From positions 1 through 64,000 of the forward strand of contig NZ_NEUE01000228.1 in NCBI RefSeq assembly GCF_002910905.1: a stretch of 64,000 bases of DNA. The letters are read 5' to 3'. The stretch's first letter is position 1; each line of letters opens with the position of its first letter. The position numbers were made by a program, and so were the translations under genes. The notes beneath the pieces are model-generated. The model worked only from the letters and a program-made list of their open reading frames with translations. It ran no database searches and was not told the DNA's origin. This DNA is from Streptomyces sp. SM11. Lineage in GTDB: Bacteria; Actinomycetota; Actinomycetes; Streptomycetales; Streptomycetaceae. This document shows, in pieces, positions 15,457-23,622 of this stretch.

Positions 15457-15957
15457 GTGGAGAAGGAAGCAGGGCCGGAGGCCGCGGGAGTGCGGCTCGA
15501 CGACCCGTGGGACGACGTACCGGCCTCCGACCGGGGTGACCAGGACGGGGCGGGAGGTGTCGCCGTCCTCGACGTGTCCGGTGCGGCGGGACCGGATCCG
15601 GAGCTCAGCGCGGCCGATATCTATCGGGAAGTGCACCGCAGCGCGGCCTTCCGCGAGGTGCGCCGCCGCTACCGCCGTTTCGTGGGCCCCGCCGCCCTGG
15701 CCTTCCTCCTCTGGTATCTCGCCTACGTCGTCGCCGCGACCACCGCGCCCGGGCTGATGGCCCGCCCGGTCGCGGGCGCGGTCAACGTCGCGATGGTGGC
15801 GGGTCTCGGCCAGTTCCTCACCACGTTCCTGCTCACCTGGGCGTACGCGCGGCACGCGCGGCTGCGCAGGGACCGGGCCGCGCTCGATCTGCGCTGGGAC
15901 ACCCAGGAGATGACACGGGGCCTGGGCCGGCGGACGGCGAGAGGGCTCGGACGTTGA
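15457..15957 (+). CDS. DUF485 membrane protein, partner of the downstream symporter
   Basis: 166 aa from GTG 15457, with AGGGGAG at 15443-15449. The N-terminal ~65 residues are acidic and disordered, longer than in most DUF485 proteins. The DUF485 core then follows: a basic helix (SAAFREVRRRYRRFVGP), two membrane segments (ALAFLLWYLAYVVAATTAP and VAMVAGLGQFLTTFLLTWAYA) and a basic tail. DUF485 proteins are encoded next to ActP-type symporters and are thought to assist them. The stop codon overlaps the TTG start of the symporter by 4 nt, indicating translational coupling. Confidence 0.88.
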   Translation: MEKEAGPEAAGVRLDDPWDDVPASDRGDQDGAGGVAVLDVSGAAGPDPELSAADIYREVHRSAAFREVRRRYRRFVGPAALAFLLWYLAYVVAATTAPGLMARPVAGAVNVAMVAGLGQFLTTFLLTWAYARHARLRRDRAALDLRWDTQEMTRGLGRRTARGLGR

Positions 15958-17546
15958 GAGGCGACCACCAGACACTCGCCCTGCTGCTGTTCAGCGCGTT
16001 CATCGCGGCGACGCTCTTCATCACCACCCGGGTCGGCCGCAACCGGCAGGGCTCCGCCGAGGAGTTCTACGCGGGCGGACGCCTGTTCTCGCCCATGGAG
16101 AACGGATTCGCCATCGCCGGCGACTACATGTCGGCGGCCTCCTTCCTCGGGATCTCCGGGCTGATCGCCCTCTTCGGCTACGACGGCATGCTCTATTCCG
16201 TCGGCTTCCTCGTCGCCTGGCTGGTCGTCCTGCTGTTCGTCGCCGAACTCGTCCGCAACTGCGGCCGGTTCACCCTGGCCGACGTGGTCGCCGCACGGAT
16301 GGCGGAGCGCCCGGTGCGCACCGCGCTCGGCACCTCGTCCGTCACCGTCTCCGTGCTCTATCTGGTGGCCCAGATGGTCGGCGCGGGCAGCCTCGTGGCC
16401 CTGCTCCTCGGCGGCACGAGTGACGCGGCCCGGTCCTGGACGGTGGTCGGGGTCGGCGCGCTCATGGTGATCTACGTGTCCTTCGGCGGCATGCGCGCCA
16501 CCACCTGGATCCAGGTGGTCAAGGCCGTCCTGCTGATGGCCGGAGCCGTCGCGCTCACCGTGCTCGTCCTGGTCCACTTCCACGGGAACGTCAACAACCT
16601 GCTCAACACCGCCGCCGAACGCAGCGGTTACGGCAAGGACTTCCTCGCCCCCGGCCTCCGCTACGGCGGGGACTGGACCTCACGCTTCGACTTCATCAGC
16701 CTGGGCGTCGCCCTGGTCCTCGGCACGGCGGGGCTGCCGCACATCCTGTCGCGCTTCTACACCGTGCCCACCGCCCGCGCCGCGCGCCGCTCCGTCGTCT
16801 GGTCCATCGGCCTGATCGGCAGCTTCTACCTGATGACGATCGTGCTCGGGTTCGGCGCCGCCGCTCTCGTCGGCTCCGCCGAGGTCCGCTCCTCGAACGC
16901 GGCGGGCAACACCGCGGTCCCGCTGCTGGCCCTCCATCTCGGCGGCGGCGCAGGGTCCACCGGCGGAACGATTCTCTTCGCCGTGGTCGCCGCCATCGCC
17001 TTCGCCACCATCCTGGCCGTTGTCGCGGGCATCACGCTCGCCTCGTCCGCGTCCGTCGCCCACGATCTCTACGCCTCACTCCGCCGACCCGGGCGCAAGC
17101 AGTACGGCGAGGTCGCCGTGGCGCGTGTCGCCGCGGCGGGGATCGGTGTGATCGCGATCGGTCTCGGACTGCTCGCCCAGAACCTCAACGTCGCGTTCCT
17201 GGTGGGCCTCGCCTTCGCCGTGGCCGCGTCGGCGAATCTCCCGGCCCTGCTCTACTCGCTGTTCTGGCGCAACTTCACCACCCGGGGCGCGGTCTGGGCG
17301 GTGTACGGCGGGCTGATCCCGGCGGTCGTGCTGGTGCTGGCCTCGCCCGTCGTCTCCGGCAGCCCCACATCCCTGTTCCCCGGCGTCGACTTCCAGCTCT
17401 TCCCGCTGGAGAACCCGGGCCTGGTCTCCATCCCGCTCGGCTTCCTGGCCGGCTGGATCGGTACGGTCACCTCGCCCGAGAAGCCCGACGAGGCCAAGCA
17501 CGCCGAGACCGAGGTCCGGGCGCTGACAGGGGCCGGGGCGGCGTAG
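15954..17546 (+). CDS. Sodium:solute symporter, ActP-like monocarboxylate permease
   Basis: 530 aa from TTG 15954 (TTG AGA GGC GAC). This start overlaps the DUF485 stop, fits coupling, and gives the usual family length. Around 13 transmembrane helices can be traced. Family motifs include NGFAIAGDYMSAASFLGISGL, the Na+/substrate region of acetate/pyruvate permeases of the SSS family, and LGTAGLPHILSRFYTVPTARAARRS. Likely substrates are acetate, pyruvate or related monocarboxylates driven by sodium or protons. The adjacent CitA/CitB-type two-component system, its probable regulator, is broken in this genome, so the operon may now be constitutive or silent. Confidence 0.9.
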   Translation: MRGDHQTLALLLFSAFIAATLFITTRVGRNRQGSAEEFYAGGRLFSPMENGFAIAGDYMSAASFLGISGLIALFGYDGMLYSVGFLVAWLVVLLFVAELVRNCGRFTLADVVAARMAERPVRTALGTSSVTVSVLYLVAQMVGAGSLVALLLGGTSDAARSWTVVGVGALMVIYVSFGGMRATTWIQVVKAVLLMAGAVALTVLVLVHFHGNVNNLLNTAAERSGYGKDFLAPGLRYGGDWTSRFDFISLGVALVLGTAGLPHILSRFYTVPTARAARRSVVWSIGLIGSFYLMTIVLGFGAAALVGSAEVRSSNAAGNTAVPLLALHLGGGAGSTGGTILFAVVAAIAFATILAVVAGITLASSASVAHDLYASLRRPGRKQYGEVAVARVAAAGIGVIAIGLGLLAQNLNVAFLVGLAFAVAASANLPALLYSLFWRNFTTRGAVWAVYGGLIPAVVLVLASPVVSGSPTSLFPGVDFQLFPLENPGLVSIPLGFLAGWIGTVTSPEKPDEAKHAETEVRALTGAGAA

Positions 17547-17572
17547 GCGGCCGAAGAGAGCTCAGCCCGTGG

Positions 17573-18210
17573 TCAGGCGCAGCGGTGTACGGGCCTGTGC
17601 GGGGCCCCGGCCCCGGCCCAGGCGTATCGGTGTTCAGGGCGCCCCTCCTCCCCGTACCGCAGGGTCAGCCGGACCTTGCCGGTGCGCTCCAGCAGCTTCA
17701 GACAGCGCTGGGCCGTCTGCTGGCTCATTCCCGCGCTGTCCGCAATCTCCTGGGCGGAGAGCGGGGCCTCCGCGCCGCCCACAGCGCGCCGAAGAGCCGG
17801 TCCACCTCCGCCTGCTCGGCCTCCCCGCCCCCGTCGAGGGCGTGCCGCAGTGCTGCGTACGCCTCCAGCTTGGAGCGCAGGCCCGCGTACGTGAACGGCT
17901 TCACCAGGCACTGGAGCGCACCGTGCCGCATCGCGTCCCGCACGGTCGCGACGTCCCGGGCGGCCGTCACCATGATCACGTCGACCTGACGGCCGAGGCG
18001 GCGCAGTTCCCGTACGACGGCGAGGCCGTTGCGGTCGGGCAGGTAGTGGTCCAGCAGGATCAGGCCCACCGGGACCTCCTCGACCTTCGCCAGGGCTTCG
18101 GCCGCCGAGTGCGCCTGCGCGGTCACCCGGAATCCGGGGACCTTGGCGACGTACGCCGCGTTGATCTGCGCCACTCGCACGTCGTCATCCACGATCAGGA
18201 CCTGGATCAC
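17573..18210 (-). pseudogene. CitB/DcuR-type response regulator, frameshifted
   Basis: The receiver domain is intact from ATG 18210: MIQVLIVDDDVRV with the acidic pair, the phospho-acceptor Asp in LILLDHYLPDRNG, Thr in VIMVTAARD and Lys in CLVKPF. After EVDRLFGALW the frame runs into a premature stop at 17725. The winged-helix output domain (LSAQEIADSAGMSQQTAQRCLKLLERTGKVRLTLRYGE) continues in another minus frame to a stop at 17573. The ~25-residue linker expected between the two parts is also mostly missing, so this looks like a small deletion with a frameshift. A product of only 161 aa would have no DNA-binding domain. Confidence 0.85.
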
Positions 18211-19768
18211 CGCTGCTCTCCCGTCGTGGCGGGGTGCGTGGGGGCGGCCGGTATTCGGGTTCGGTCAAGGCCCGCGGCCCGGGCTCGGCCAGCGCCTCCG
18301 GCAGCACGACCGTGAACACCGCACCGCCCCCGTCCGCCCCGGACACCGCCACACTGCCCCCTGGCGCTCCGCGAGCCGCCGTACGAGGGCGAGCCCGAGG
18401 CCGCGTCTGCCGTGCGCCGGGACGTCCTTGGTGGACCAGCCCTCCGTGAAGATCGACGCGTGCTGGTCCCGGGTTACGCCGGGGCCGCTGTCGCGCACCT
18501 CCAGGATCACCGTACGGCCCTCCGCGCACAGCCCGACCTCGATCCGCGCCCCGCTCGATCCGGCCGCCGCGAGACGCCACGCTCGGCGGCGACCGCCGCC
18601 TTGCCGACGAGGAGGGCGGCCAGCAGCGGGTCCTGGACTTTCTCGGTGACCTGCTCGGCTGTCGCCCGGTGGACGCCCACCACCTCCGTGACGAACTCCT
18701 TCGCGAACCGGCTGCACACCCTGCTCGTGCTCGTGGTCCTGGGCGCGCAGGGCGTCGATCAGCCCCGTGGTGGAGTCGAGCTCGCGGCCCAGGTGCTCCA
18801 GCTCGGTCCGGTCGCGCAGGGTCACCACCGCTCCGCCGTCGTCCGTGGGCATCCGGTTGGCCGGCAGCACCCGGCTGCCCCGTACCGCCAGCAGGTCGTC
18901 GCCGACCACCCGCCCGGCCAGCACATCCGCGGTCCGGCCATCGCCCAGCACCTCCTCCATCGTCCGGCCCGCCGCTTCCGGGCCGACGCCCAGCAGCCGC
19001 TGCGCCTCGTCGTTCAGCAGCCGGACGCGTCCTGCCCCGTCCAGGGCGACGACCCCTTCGCGGATGCCGTGCAGCATGGCCTCGCGTTCGGTGAGCAGCG
19101 CGGAGATGTCGGAGAACGCCAGGTCATGGGTCTGCCGTTGCAGTCGGCGGGAGATCAGGTACGCGGCGAGCGCTCCCACGGCCAGGGCTCCTCCCGGGTA
19201 CGCGAGCAGTCCCGGGATCGCTCCGAGGAGACGGGCGCGGACGCTGTCGTACTCGATCCCGACCGAGACCGCGCCGATCACTTCGCCGGAGGAGCCGAAC
19301 AGTGGCACCTTGCCCCACGCCGAGCGGCCGAGGGGTCCCGCTGTCGATCTCCATCACCTCGCGGCCGCGCAGCGCCTCACCGGGGTCGGTGGAGACGACA
19401 GCGCCGATCCGGTCGGTCCCGGGGTGGGAACAGTGCACCCCGCGCCGGTCCAGGACGACGACGTACTCCGCTCCGGTCGCCCCTCTGACCCGCTCGGCGG
19501 CCGACTGGACCGGCCCCCGGTCGGACGGGTCCGTGGTGCTCAGGCCCTTCACGATCCCCGGCTGGGCGGCGGTGCTCTGGGCGATGGCCAGCGCGCGGCG
19601 CATCGCCTGGTCGTCCAGCTGGTCGCTGAGCGGAGCCAGGAACAGGCCGGTGACCAGGACGATCACGCCGGTGATGATGGCCAGCTGCATCAGCAGGACC
19701 TGGGTGAAGATCCGCTGGGGCCAGCCGAACCGGCGCGGTCCCCTGCCGAGGGCCGGAGGGGCGTTCAT
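18185..19768 (-). pseudogene. CitA/DcuS-type sensor histidine kinase, multiply disrupted
   Basis: The gene starts at ATG 19768 with a membrane segment (VLLMQLAIITGVIVLVTGLFL) and a periplasmic PAS-like sensor. At about 19335 the frame shifts at a run of four G. The second frame holds the second membrane helix and a cytoplasmic PAS (ISALLTEREAMLHGIREGVVAL). At 18700-18726 the nine H-box codons after the phosphorylation site lie on the opposite strand, and about ten residues are missing. A further deletion after AAERGVS removes the N-box (ATP binding). One more frameshift near 18360 precedes the last residues. Five separate lesions make a functional kinase impossible. Confidence 0.88.
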
Positions 19769-19952
19769 CGGAGAGACGGTAAGGGCCGAGCGACCGGGGC
19801 GGAAATCCCGGCCACGCGTCGCCGAGTGTCCCCGCGTATCGCCGAGTGCCGCCGCGCGTCCTGGCCTCCGCCGTGCGTTCCTCCCGCCTCCCTCTTGCCT
19901 CATGACGCTGTGTCCGTGAGCGTTTCAGGGGAGTTCACCGTCAACGCAATCC

Positions 19953-19978
19953 TCTTGCACTTCTTGCGCTAATCTTGC
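19953..19978 (+). promoter_or_regulatory. Triple TCTTGC direct repeats overlapping the LacI gene start
   Basis: TCTTGC occurs at 19953-19958, 19962-19967 and 19973-19978, spaced 9 and 11 bp, ending 4 nt before ATG 19983. CTTGC-type direct repeats are the recorded binding motif of the maltose regulator MalR in Streptomyces, to which this LacI protein is similar. TAATCT (19970-19975) could be the -10 of a leaderless promoter. Autorepression through these repeats is inferred. Confidence 0.5.
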
Positions 19979-19982
19979 GCTC

Positions 19983-21002
19983 ATGACGCGACGACTTGCT
20001 CAAGTGGCCCAGAAGGTGGGAGTCAGCGAGGCGACGGTCAGCCGGGTGCTGAACGGCAAGCCGGGTGTCTCCGACGCCACCAGGCAGTCCGTTCTCTCCG
20101 CGCTGGACGTCCTCGGATACGAGCGTCCGACCCAGCTGCGCGGCGAACGGGCCCGGCTGGTCGGGCTGGTCCTGCCCGAGCTGCAGAACCCGATCTTCCC
20201 GGCGTTCGCCGAAGTGGTCGGCGGCGCGCTCGCGCAGCAGGGGCTGACCCCGGTGCTCTGCACCCAGACCAAGGGCGGCGTCTCCGAGGCCGACTACGTC
20301 GAACTGCTCCTCCAGCAGCAGGTCTCCGGCGTGGTCTTCGCGGGTGGCCTCTACCACCAGGCCGACGCTCCGCACGACCACTACAAGGTGCTCGCCGACC
20401 GCAAGATCCCCGTCGTGCTGATCAACGCGGCCATCGAGCATCTCGGATTTCCCGGCGTCTCCTGCGACGACTCCGTCGCCGTCGAACAGGCCTGGCGCCA
20501 CCTGGTCTCGCTCGGCCACGAGCGCATCGGACTCGTCCTCGGCCCGTCCGGCCATGTGCCATCGCAGCGCAAGCTCGCCGCCGCCCGGGTGCTCGCCGAC
20601 GAGGCGGGCGCGAGCATTCCCGACGAGTGGGTGGCCCGCGCGATGTTCTCGCTGGAGGGCGGGCAGGCCGCCGCGACGCGGCTGCTGGAGCGGGGCGTCA
20701 CCGGCATCATCTGCGCCAGCGACCCGCTCGCGCTGGGCGCCGTGCGTGCCGCCCGCCGCCGGGGTCTCTCGGTGCCCGGCGACGTGTCGGTCGTCGGCTA
20801 CGACGACTCGGCCTTCATGAACTGCACCGAGCCGCCCCTGAGCACCGTCCGCCAGCCCATCGAGGCCATGGGCCGTGCGGCTGTGGAGCTGCTCTCGGTG
20901 CAGATCGGCGGGCGTACCGTGCCTTCGGACGAGCTGCTCTTCGAGCCGGAGCTGGTGGTGCGCGGGTCCACCGCCCGGCCGCCGCGCGAGAATTCCCTGT
21001 GA
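19983..21002 (+). CDS. LacI-family transcriptional regulator, MalR-like
   Basis: 339 aa from ATG 19983. The N-terminal LacI helix-turn-helix and hinge are clear: RRLAQVAQKVGVSEATVSRVLNGKPGVSDATRQSVLSAL. Residues 60-330 form the periplasmic-binding-protein-like sensor (LVGLVLPELQNPIFPAFAEV, GVTGIICASDPLALGAV, DVSVVGYDDSAFMNCTEPPLSTVRQP). The recognition helix and overall sequence resemble the Streptomyces MalR group, so a sugar effector such as a maltodextrin is likely but unproven. There is no SD; the CTTGC repeats and a possible -10 sit directly at the start. No sugar transporter lies beside it here, so its targets are elsewhere or only itself. Confidence 0.9.
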   Translation: MTRRLAQVAQKVGVSEATVSRVLNGKPGVSDATRQSVLSALDVLGYERPTQLRGERARLVGLVLPELQNPIFPAFAEVVGGALAQQGLTPVLCTQTKGGVSEADYVELLLQQQVSGVVFAGGLYHQADAPHDHYKVLADRKIPVVLINAAIEHLGFPGVSCDDSVAVEQAWRHLVSLGHERIGLVLGPSGHVPSQRKLAAARVLADEAGASIPDEWVARAMFSLEGGQAAATRLLERGVTGIICASDPLALGAVRAARRRGLSVPGDVSVVGYDDSAFMNCTEPPLSTVRQPIEAMGRAAVELLSVQIGGRTVPSDELLFEPELVVRGSTARPPRENSL

Positions 21003-21009
21003 TCCGTAG

Positions 21010-22320
21010 CTAATTTGCGCTCTCCTGGCGCCCTGGTCCGGACCTGGGAGTCGTCTGAGGCAGTGGCTGCGGTGGCCGGGGGCCCGCGTACTGCCCGCTG
21101 GGGCGGATACGCAGCGGGGGCTCCCCGTACTCCTCCAGTGCGTGGGCGATCCAGCCCGCGGTGCGGGACACCGCGAACACGGTCTCGCCCGCGTCCGCCG
21201 GCATCCCCCGGGAGGCGGACAGAACGGCCAGGGCCAGGTCGATGTTGGCGTGCAGCGGAGCGTGCCGCGCCGTCGTCTCCACCACCTCGCGGGCCGCCGC
21301 CAGCGCCCCGGCCGCCTGCGGCACGTCCTCCAGCAGCGCGAACAGGGCCGTCGCCCGGGGGTCCTCGCCCCGGTACAGCCGGTGGCCCAGGCCCGGCACC
21401 CGCCGCCCGGTCCGCAGATGATCGGCGACCACGGGGACCGCGCTGCCCCGGTCCACCGCCTCCCGGAGCATCCGGTGCGCCAGACCGCTCGCCGCGCCGT
21501 GCAGCGGCCCCTCCAGTACGCCCAGACCCGCCGAGACCACGGCGTACGGGTGGGCGCGCGCGGACGCGGCGACCCGGGCGGCCAGGGTGGAGGCCGCCAG
21601 GTCGTGGTCGATCAGGAGCGCCAGAGCCGCGTCCAGCACGGCGAGGGAAGGGGCGTCGGCCGGCTCCGCGGTGAGCCGTGACCACAGCCCACGCGCCAGG
21701 GAGCCCTCTTCGGCCTCCGGGCCGCCCAGTGCCGGCAGGGCGCCCACCAGCGTAGGGATCAGGCCCCGGGCGCTGCTCAGCACCGCCTCGGGCGACAGGT
21801 CGAACCGCAGCGGGTCCGTGGCCGCCGCGGCGGTCACCGCCACCCGCAGCCGGTCCGTCGAACCGCTGTGCGCGGGTAGCGCGCCGACCGTCCGGCGGGC
21901 CGCCGCGAGGGTCCCGGCGGAGGCGGTGAACCGGGCGCCGGGCCGCAGCTCACCCGTCCACAGCCACTCGGCGACCTCCTCGTAGCTGTACCGCCGGGCC
22001 AGCTCCGTCGCGTCGACGCCGCGGAAGAAGCAGCGGTCGCCCTCGATGAGTGTGATGCCGGTACGGAAGGCGAGGTCGCCCCCGGCCGGGGAGGGGTCCC
22101 GCCGCCCCGAGCGCCGGGCCAGCGCCCGGACCTCGTCGGAGTCGAACGTGCTGCCCCGCCCTCCGGCGGCCCGCGCACTGCTCAGCTGGCCCCGGCTGAC
22201 GTAGGCGTACACCGTCTCCGGCTTCACGCCCAGCAACTCGGCGGCCTCCCGTGTGGTGAGCCGGGGCGCCCCCTGCTCGCCGGGCGCTGATTGATCGGTC
22301 ATGCGGACCACCGTATCCAT
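21010..22320 (-). CDS. Citrate synthase-like protein with N-terminal MerR-type DNA-binding domain
   Basis: 436 aa from ATG 22320; ATG 22302 (MTDQSAPG) is an alternative. Residues ~18-70 are a MerR/excisionase-type helix-turn-helix (LTTREAAELLGVKPETVYAYVSRGQL). From ~85 on it is a citrate synthase fold: GITLIEGDRCFFRGVDATELA, active-site His in GPLHGAASGLA, second His in GLGHRLYRGEDPR, and Asp in HANIDLALAVL. All three catalytic positions are present although the surrounding motifs are degenerate. Such fusions occur in actinomycetes and suggest an enzyme-derived transcription factor sensing oxaloacetate, acyl-CoA or citrate. Divergent from a second citrate synthase over an AT-rich dyad-rich spacer, its probable target. 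Confidence 0.88.
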   Translation of the reverse strand: MDTVVRMTDQSAPGEQGAPRLTTREAAELLGVKPETVYAYVSRGQLSSARAAGGRGSTFDSDEVRALARRSGRRDPSPAGGDLAFRTGITLIEGDRCFFRGVDATELARRYSYEEVAEWLWTGELRPGARFTASAGTLAAARRTVGALPAHSGSTDRLRVAVTAAAATDPLRFDLSPEAVLSSARGLIPTLVGALPALGGPEAEEGSLARGLWSRLTAEPADAPSLAVLDAALALLIDHDLAASTLAARVAASARAHPYAVVSAGLGVLEGPLHGAASGLAHRMLREAVDRGSAVPVVADHLRTGRRVPGLGHRLYRGEDPRATALFALLEDVPQAAGALAAAREVVETTARHAPLHANIDLALAVLSASRGMPADAGETVFAVSRTAGWIAHALEEYGEPPLRIRPSGQYAGPRPPQPLPQTTPRSGPGRQESAN

Positions 22321-22358
22321 CCTGAATCCATGAGGGAGTCCAAGGATCTCGATCTCTG

Positions 22359-22414
22359 TATTGATTCAATCAACATTGACAGAACTCAAGTCAATCATAG
22401 ACAGTCGAATCAAT
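22359..22414. promoter_or_regulatory. AT-rich operator/promoter region between divergent citrate synthases
   Basis: In a 134-bp gap that is strikingly AT-rich for this genome, TTGATTCAATCAA (22361-22373) is a perfect 13-bp palindrome. ATTGAC (22375-22380) and GTCAAT (22390-22395) form a second dyad, and AATCAAT (22408-22414) repeats a half-site. The recurring ATTGA(T/C)T element on both strands looks like a multi-copy operator, probably for the MerR-domain citrate synthase. Confidence 0.65.
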
Positions 22415-22454
22415 GTTCCGGGCGCTGTTGAGACAGAGAGAAAAGAGAACAGCC

Positions 22455-23600
22455 ATGACCACCACCCCTGCCGTCCCCCGCGGCCTCGCCGGTGTCGTCG
22501 TCACCGACACCGCCCTCGGCGACGTCCGCGGCCGCGAGGGCTTCTACCACTACCGCCAGTACTCGGCGATCGAGCTCGCGGGGACCCGCAGCTTCGAGGA
22601 CGTCTGGTACCTGATGGTTCACGGCGAACTGCCGGACCGGGCGGCTGCCGCCGACTTCGCCGCCCGCACGGCCGCCCTGCGCGCCCTGCCCGCCGAGGTC
22701 CGCGAGGCGCTGCCCGCCATCGCCCGAGCGGGTGCCGTCTCCGGCCCGCTCGCCGGACTGCGTACCGCGCTCTCCCTGCTCGGCGCCTCGGCCGGCTTCC
22801 GCCCGGTGTACGACATCGGGGCCGACCGCCGACGCGAGGACGCGCTCGTCGCCTGCGCGGCCGTCCCCACGATCCTGACCGCACTCCACCGCCTGGGACA
22901 GGGCCTCCAGCCGGTCGAACCCCGCGGGGACCTGCCGCACGCCGCGAACTACCTGTACATGCTGACCGGGGCGGAGGCGGAGCCCGAGCACGCCAGGGCC
23001 GTCGAGCGGTACCTCATCTCGACCGTCGACCACGGCTTCAACGCCTCCACCTTCACTGCCCGGGTCGTCGCCTCCACCGGAGCCGACCTGGCCGCCTGCC
23101 TGGTCGCGGCGGTCGGCGCGCTCTCCGGGCCGCTGCACGGTGGAGCCCCCAGCCGGGCCCTGGACACCCTCGACGCCATCGGCACCCCGGACCGCATCGA
23201 CGGCTGGATCCGCGAACAGGTCCTCGCCGGCCGCCGCATCATGGGTTTCGGCCACCCCGTCTACCGCACCGAGGACCCGCGCTCCCGGATGCTCAAGTCC
23301 CTCGCCCAGGGCTTCGGCGGACCGCTCGTCGGCTTCGCCGTGGAAGTGGAACGCCAGGTCGAGGCGATCCTCGCCGAGCTCAAGCCGGGCCGGGAGCTGC
23401 ACACCAATGTGGAGTTCTACGCCGGAGTGGTCATGGAGCTGTGCGGGTTGCCGCGAGCGATGTTCACCCCCACCTTCTGCGCGGCGCGGGTGGTCGGCTG
23501 GAGCGCCAATATCCTGGAGCAGGCGGAGGACTCGAAGATCATCCGCCCGGCGTCCCGCTACGTCGGCGCACCCCCGCCGCAGCCGGTCCCGGCACCCTGA
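22455..23600 (+). CDS. Citrate synthase / 2-methylcitrate synthase family protein
   Basis: 381 aa from ATG 22455 (MTTTPAVPRGL), with purine-rich GAGAGAAAAGAG upstream. The family condenses oxaloacetate with acetyl- or propionyl-CoA. Motifs: GREGFYHYRQYSAIELA near the start, DHGFNASTFTARVVAST, the first catalytic His in SGPLHGGAPSRAL, the second in GFGHPVYRTEDPRS, and the C-terminal FTPTFCAARVVGW. The residue normally Asp in the NVDFYSG motif is Glu here (NVEFYAG). This conservative swap sits on the catalytic base, so activity or substrate may differ from textbook citrate synthase. It forms a divergon with the MerR-fused paralogue and is followed after 22 bp by a COG0523 GTPase. Confidence 0.9.
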   Translation: MTTTPAVPRGLAGVVVTDTALGDVRGREGFYHYRQYSAIELAGTRSFEDVWYLMVHGELPDRAAAADFAARTAALRALPAEVREALPAIARAGAVSGPLAGLRTALSLLGASAGFRPVYDIGADRRREDALVACAAVPTILTALHRLGQGLQPVEPRGDLPHAANYLYMLTGAEAEPEHARAVERYLISTVDHGFNASTFTARVVASTGADLAACLVAAVGALSGPLHGGAPSRALDTLDAIGTPDRIDGWIREQVLAGRRIMGFGHPVYRTEDPRSRMLKSLAQGFGGPLVGFAVEVERQVEAILAELKPGRELHTNVEFYAGVVMELCGLPRAMFTPTFCAARVVGWSANILEQAEDSKIIRPASRYVGAPPPQPVPAP

Positions 23601-23622
23601 CGACGCACCAGGAAGGCCCCCG

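Noticed and set aside
13033..15975. A 980-codon open frame antisense to parE
   Set aside because: It mirrors the third-position GC bias of parE, has Gly/Leu/Val/Arg-rich composition with no family motif, and crosses several gene boundaries. Similar antisense frames opposite the GNAT fusion, parC and hrdB were rejected for the same reason.
17573..19768. Sequencing or assembly error as the full explanation of the broken kinase and regulator
   Set aside because: One lesion is a homopolymer shift and could be an error, but the inversion and the multi-codon deletions cannot be explained by miscalled bases; independent reads would still be needed for proof.
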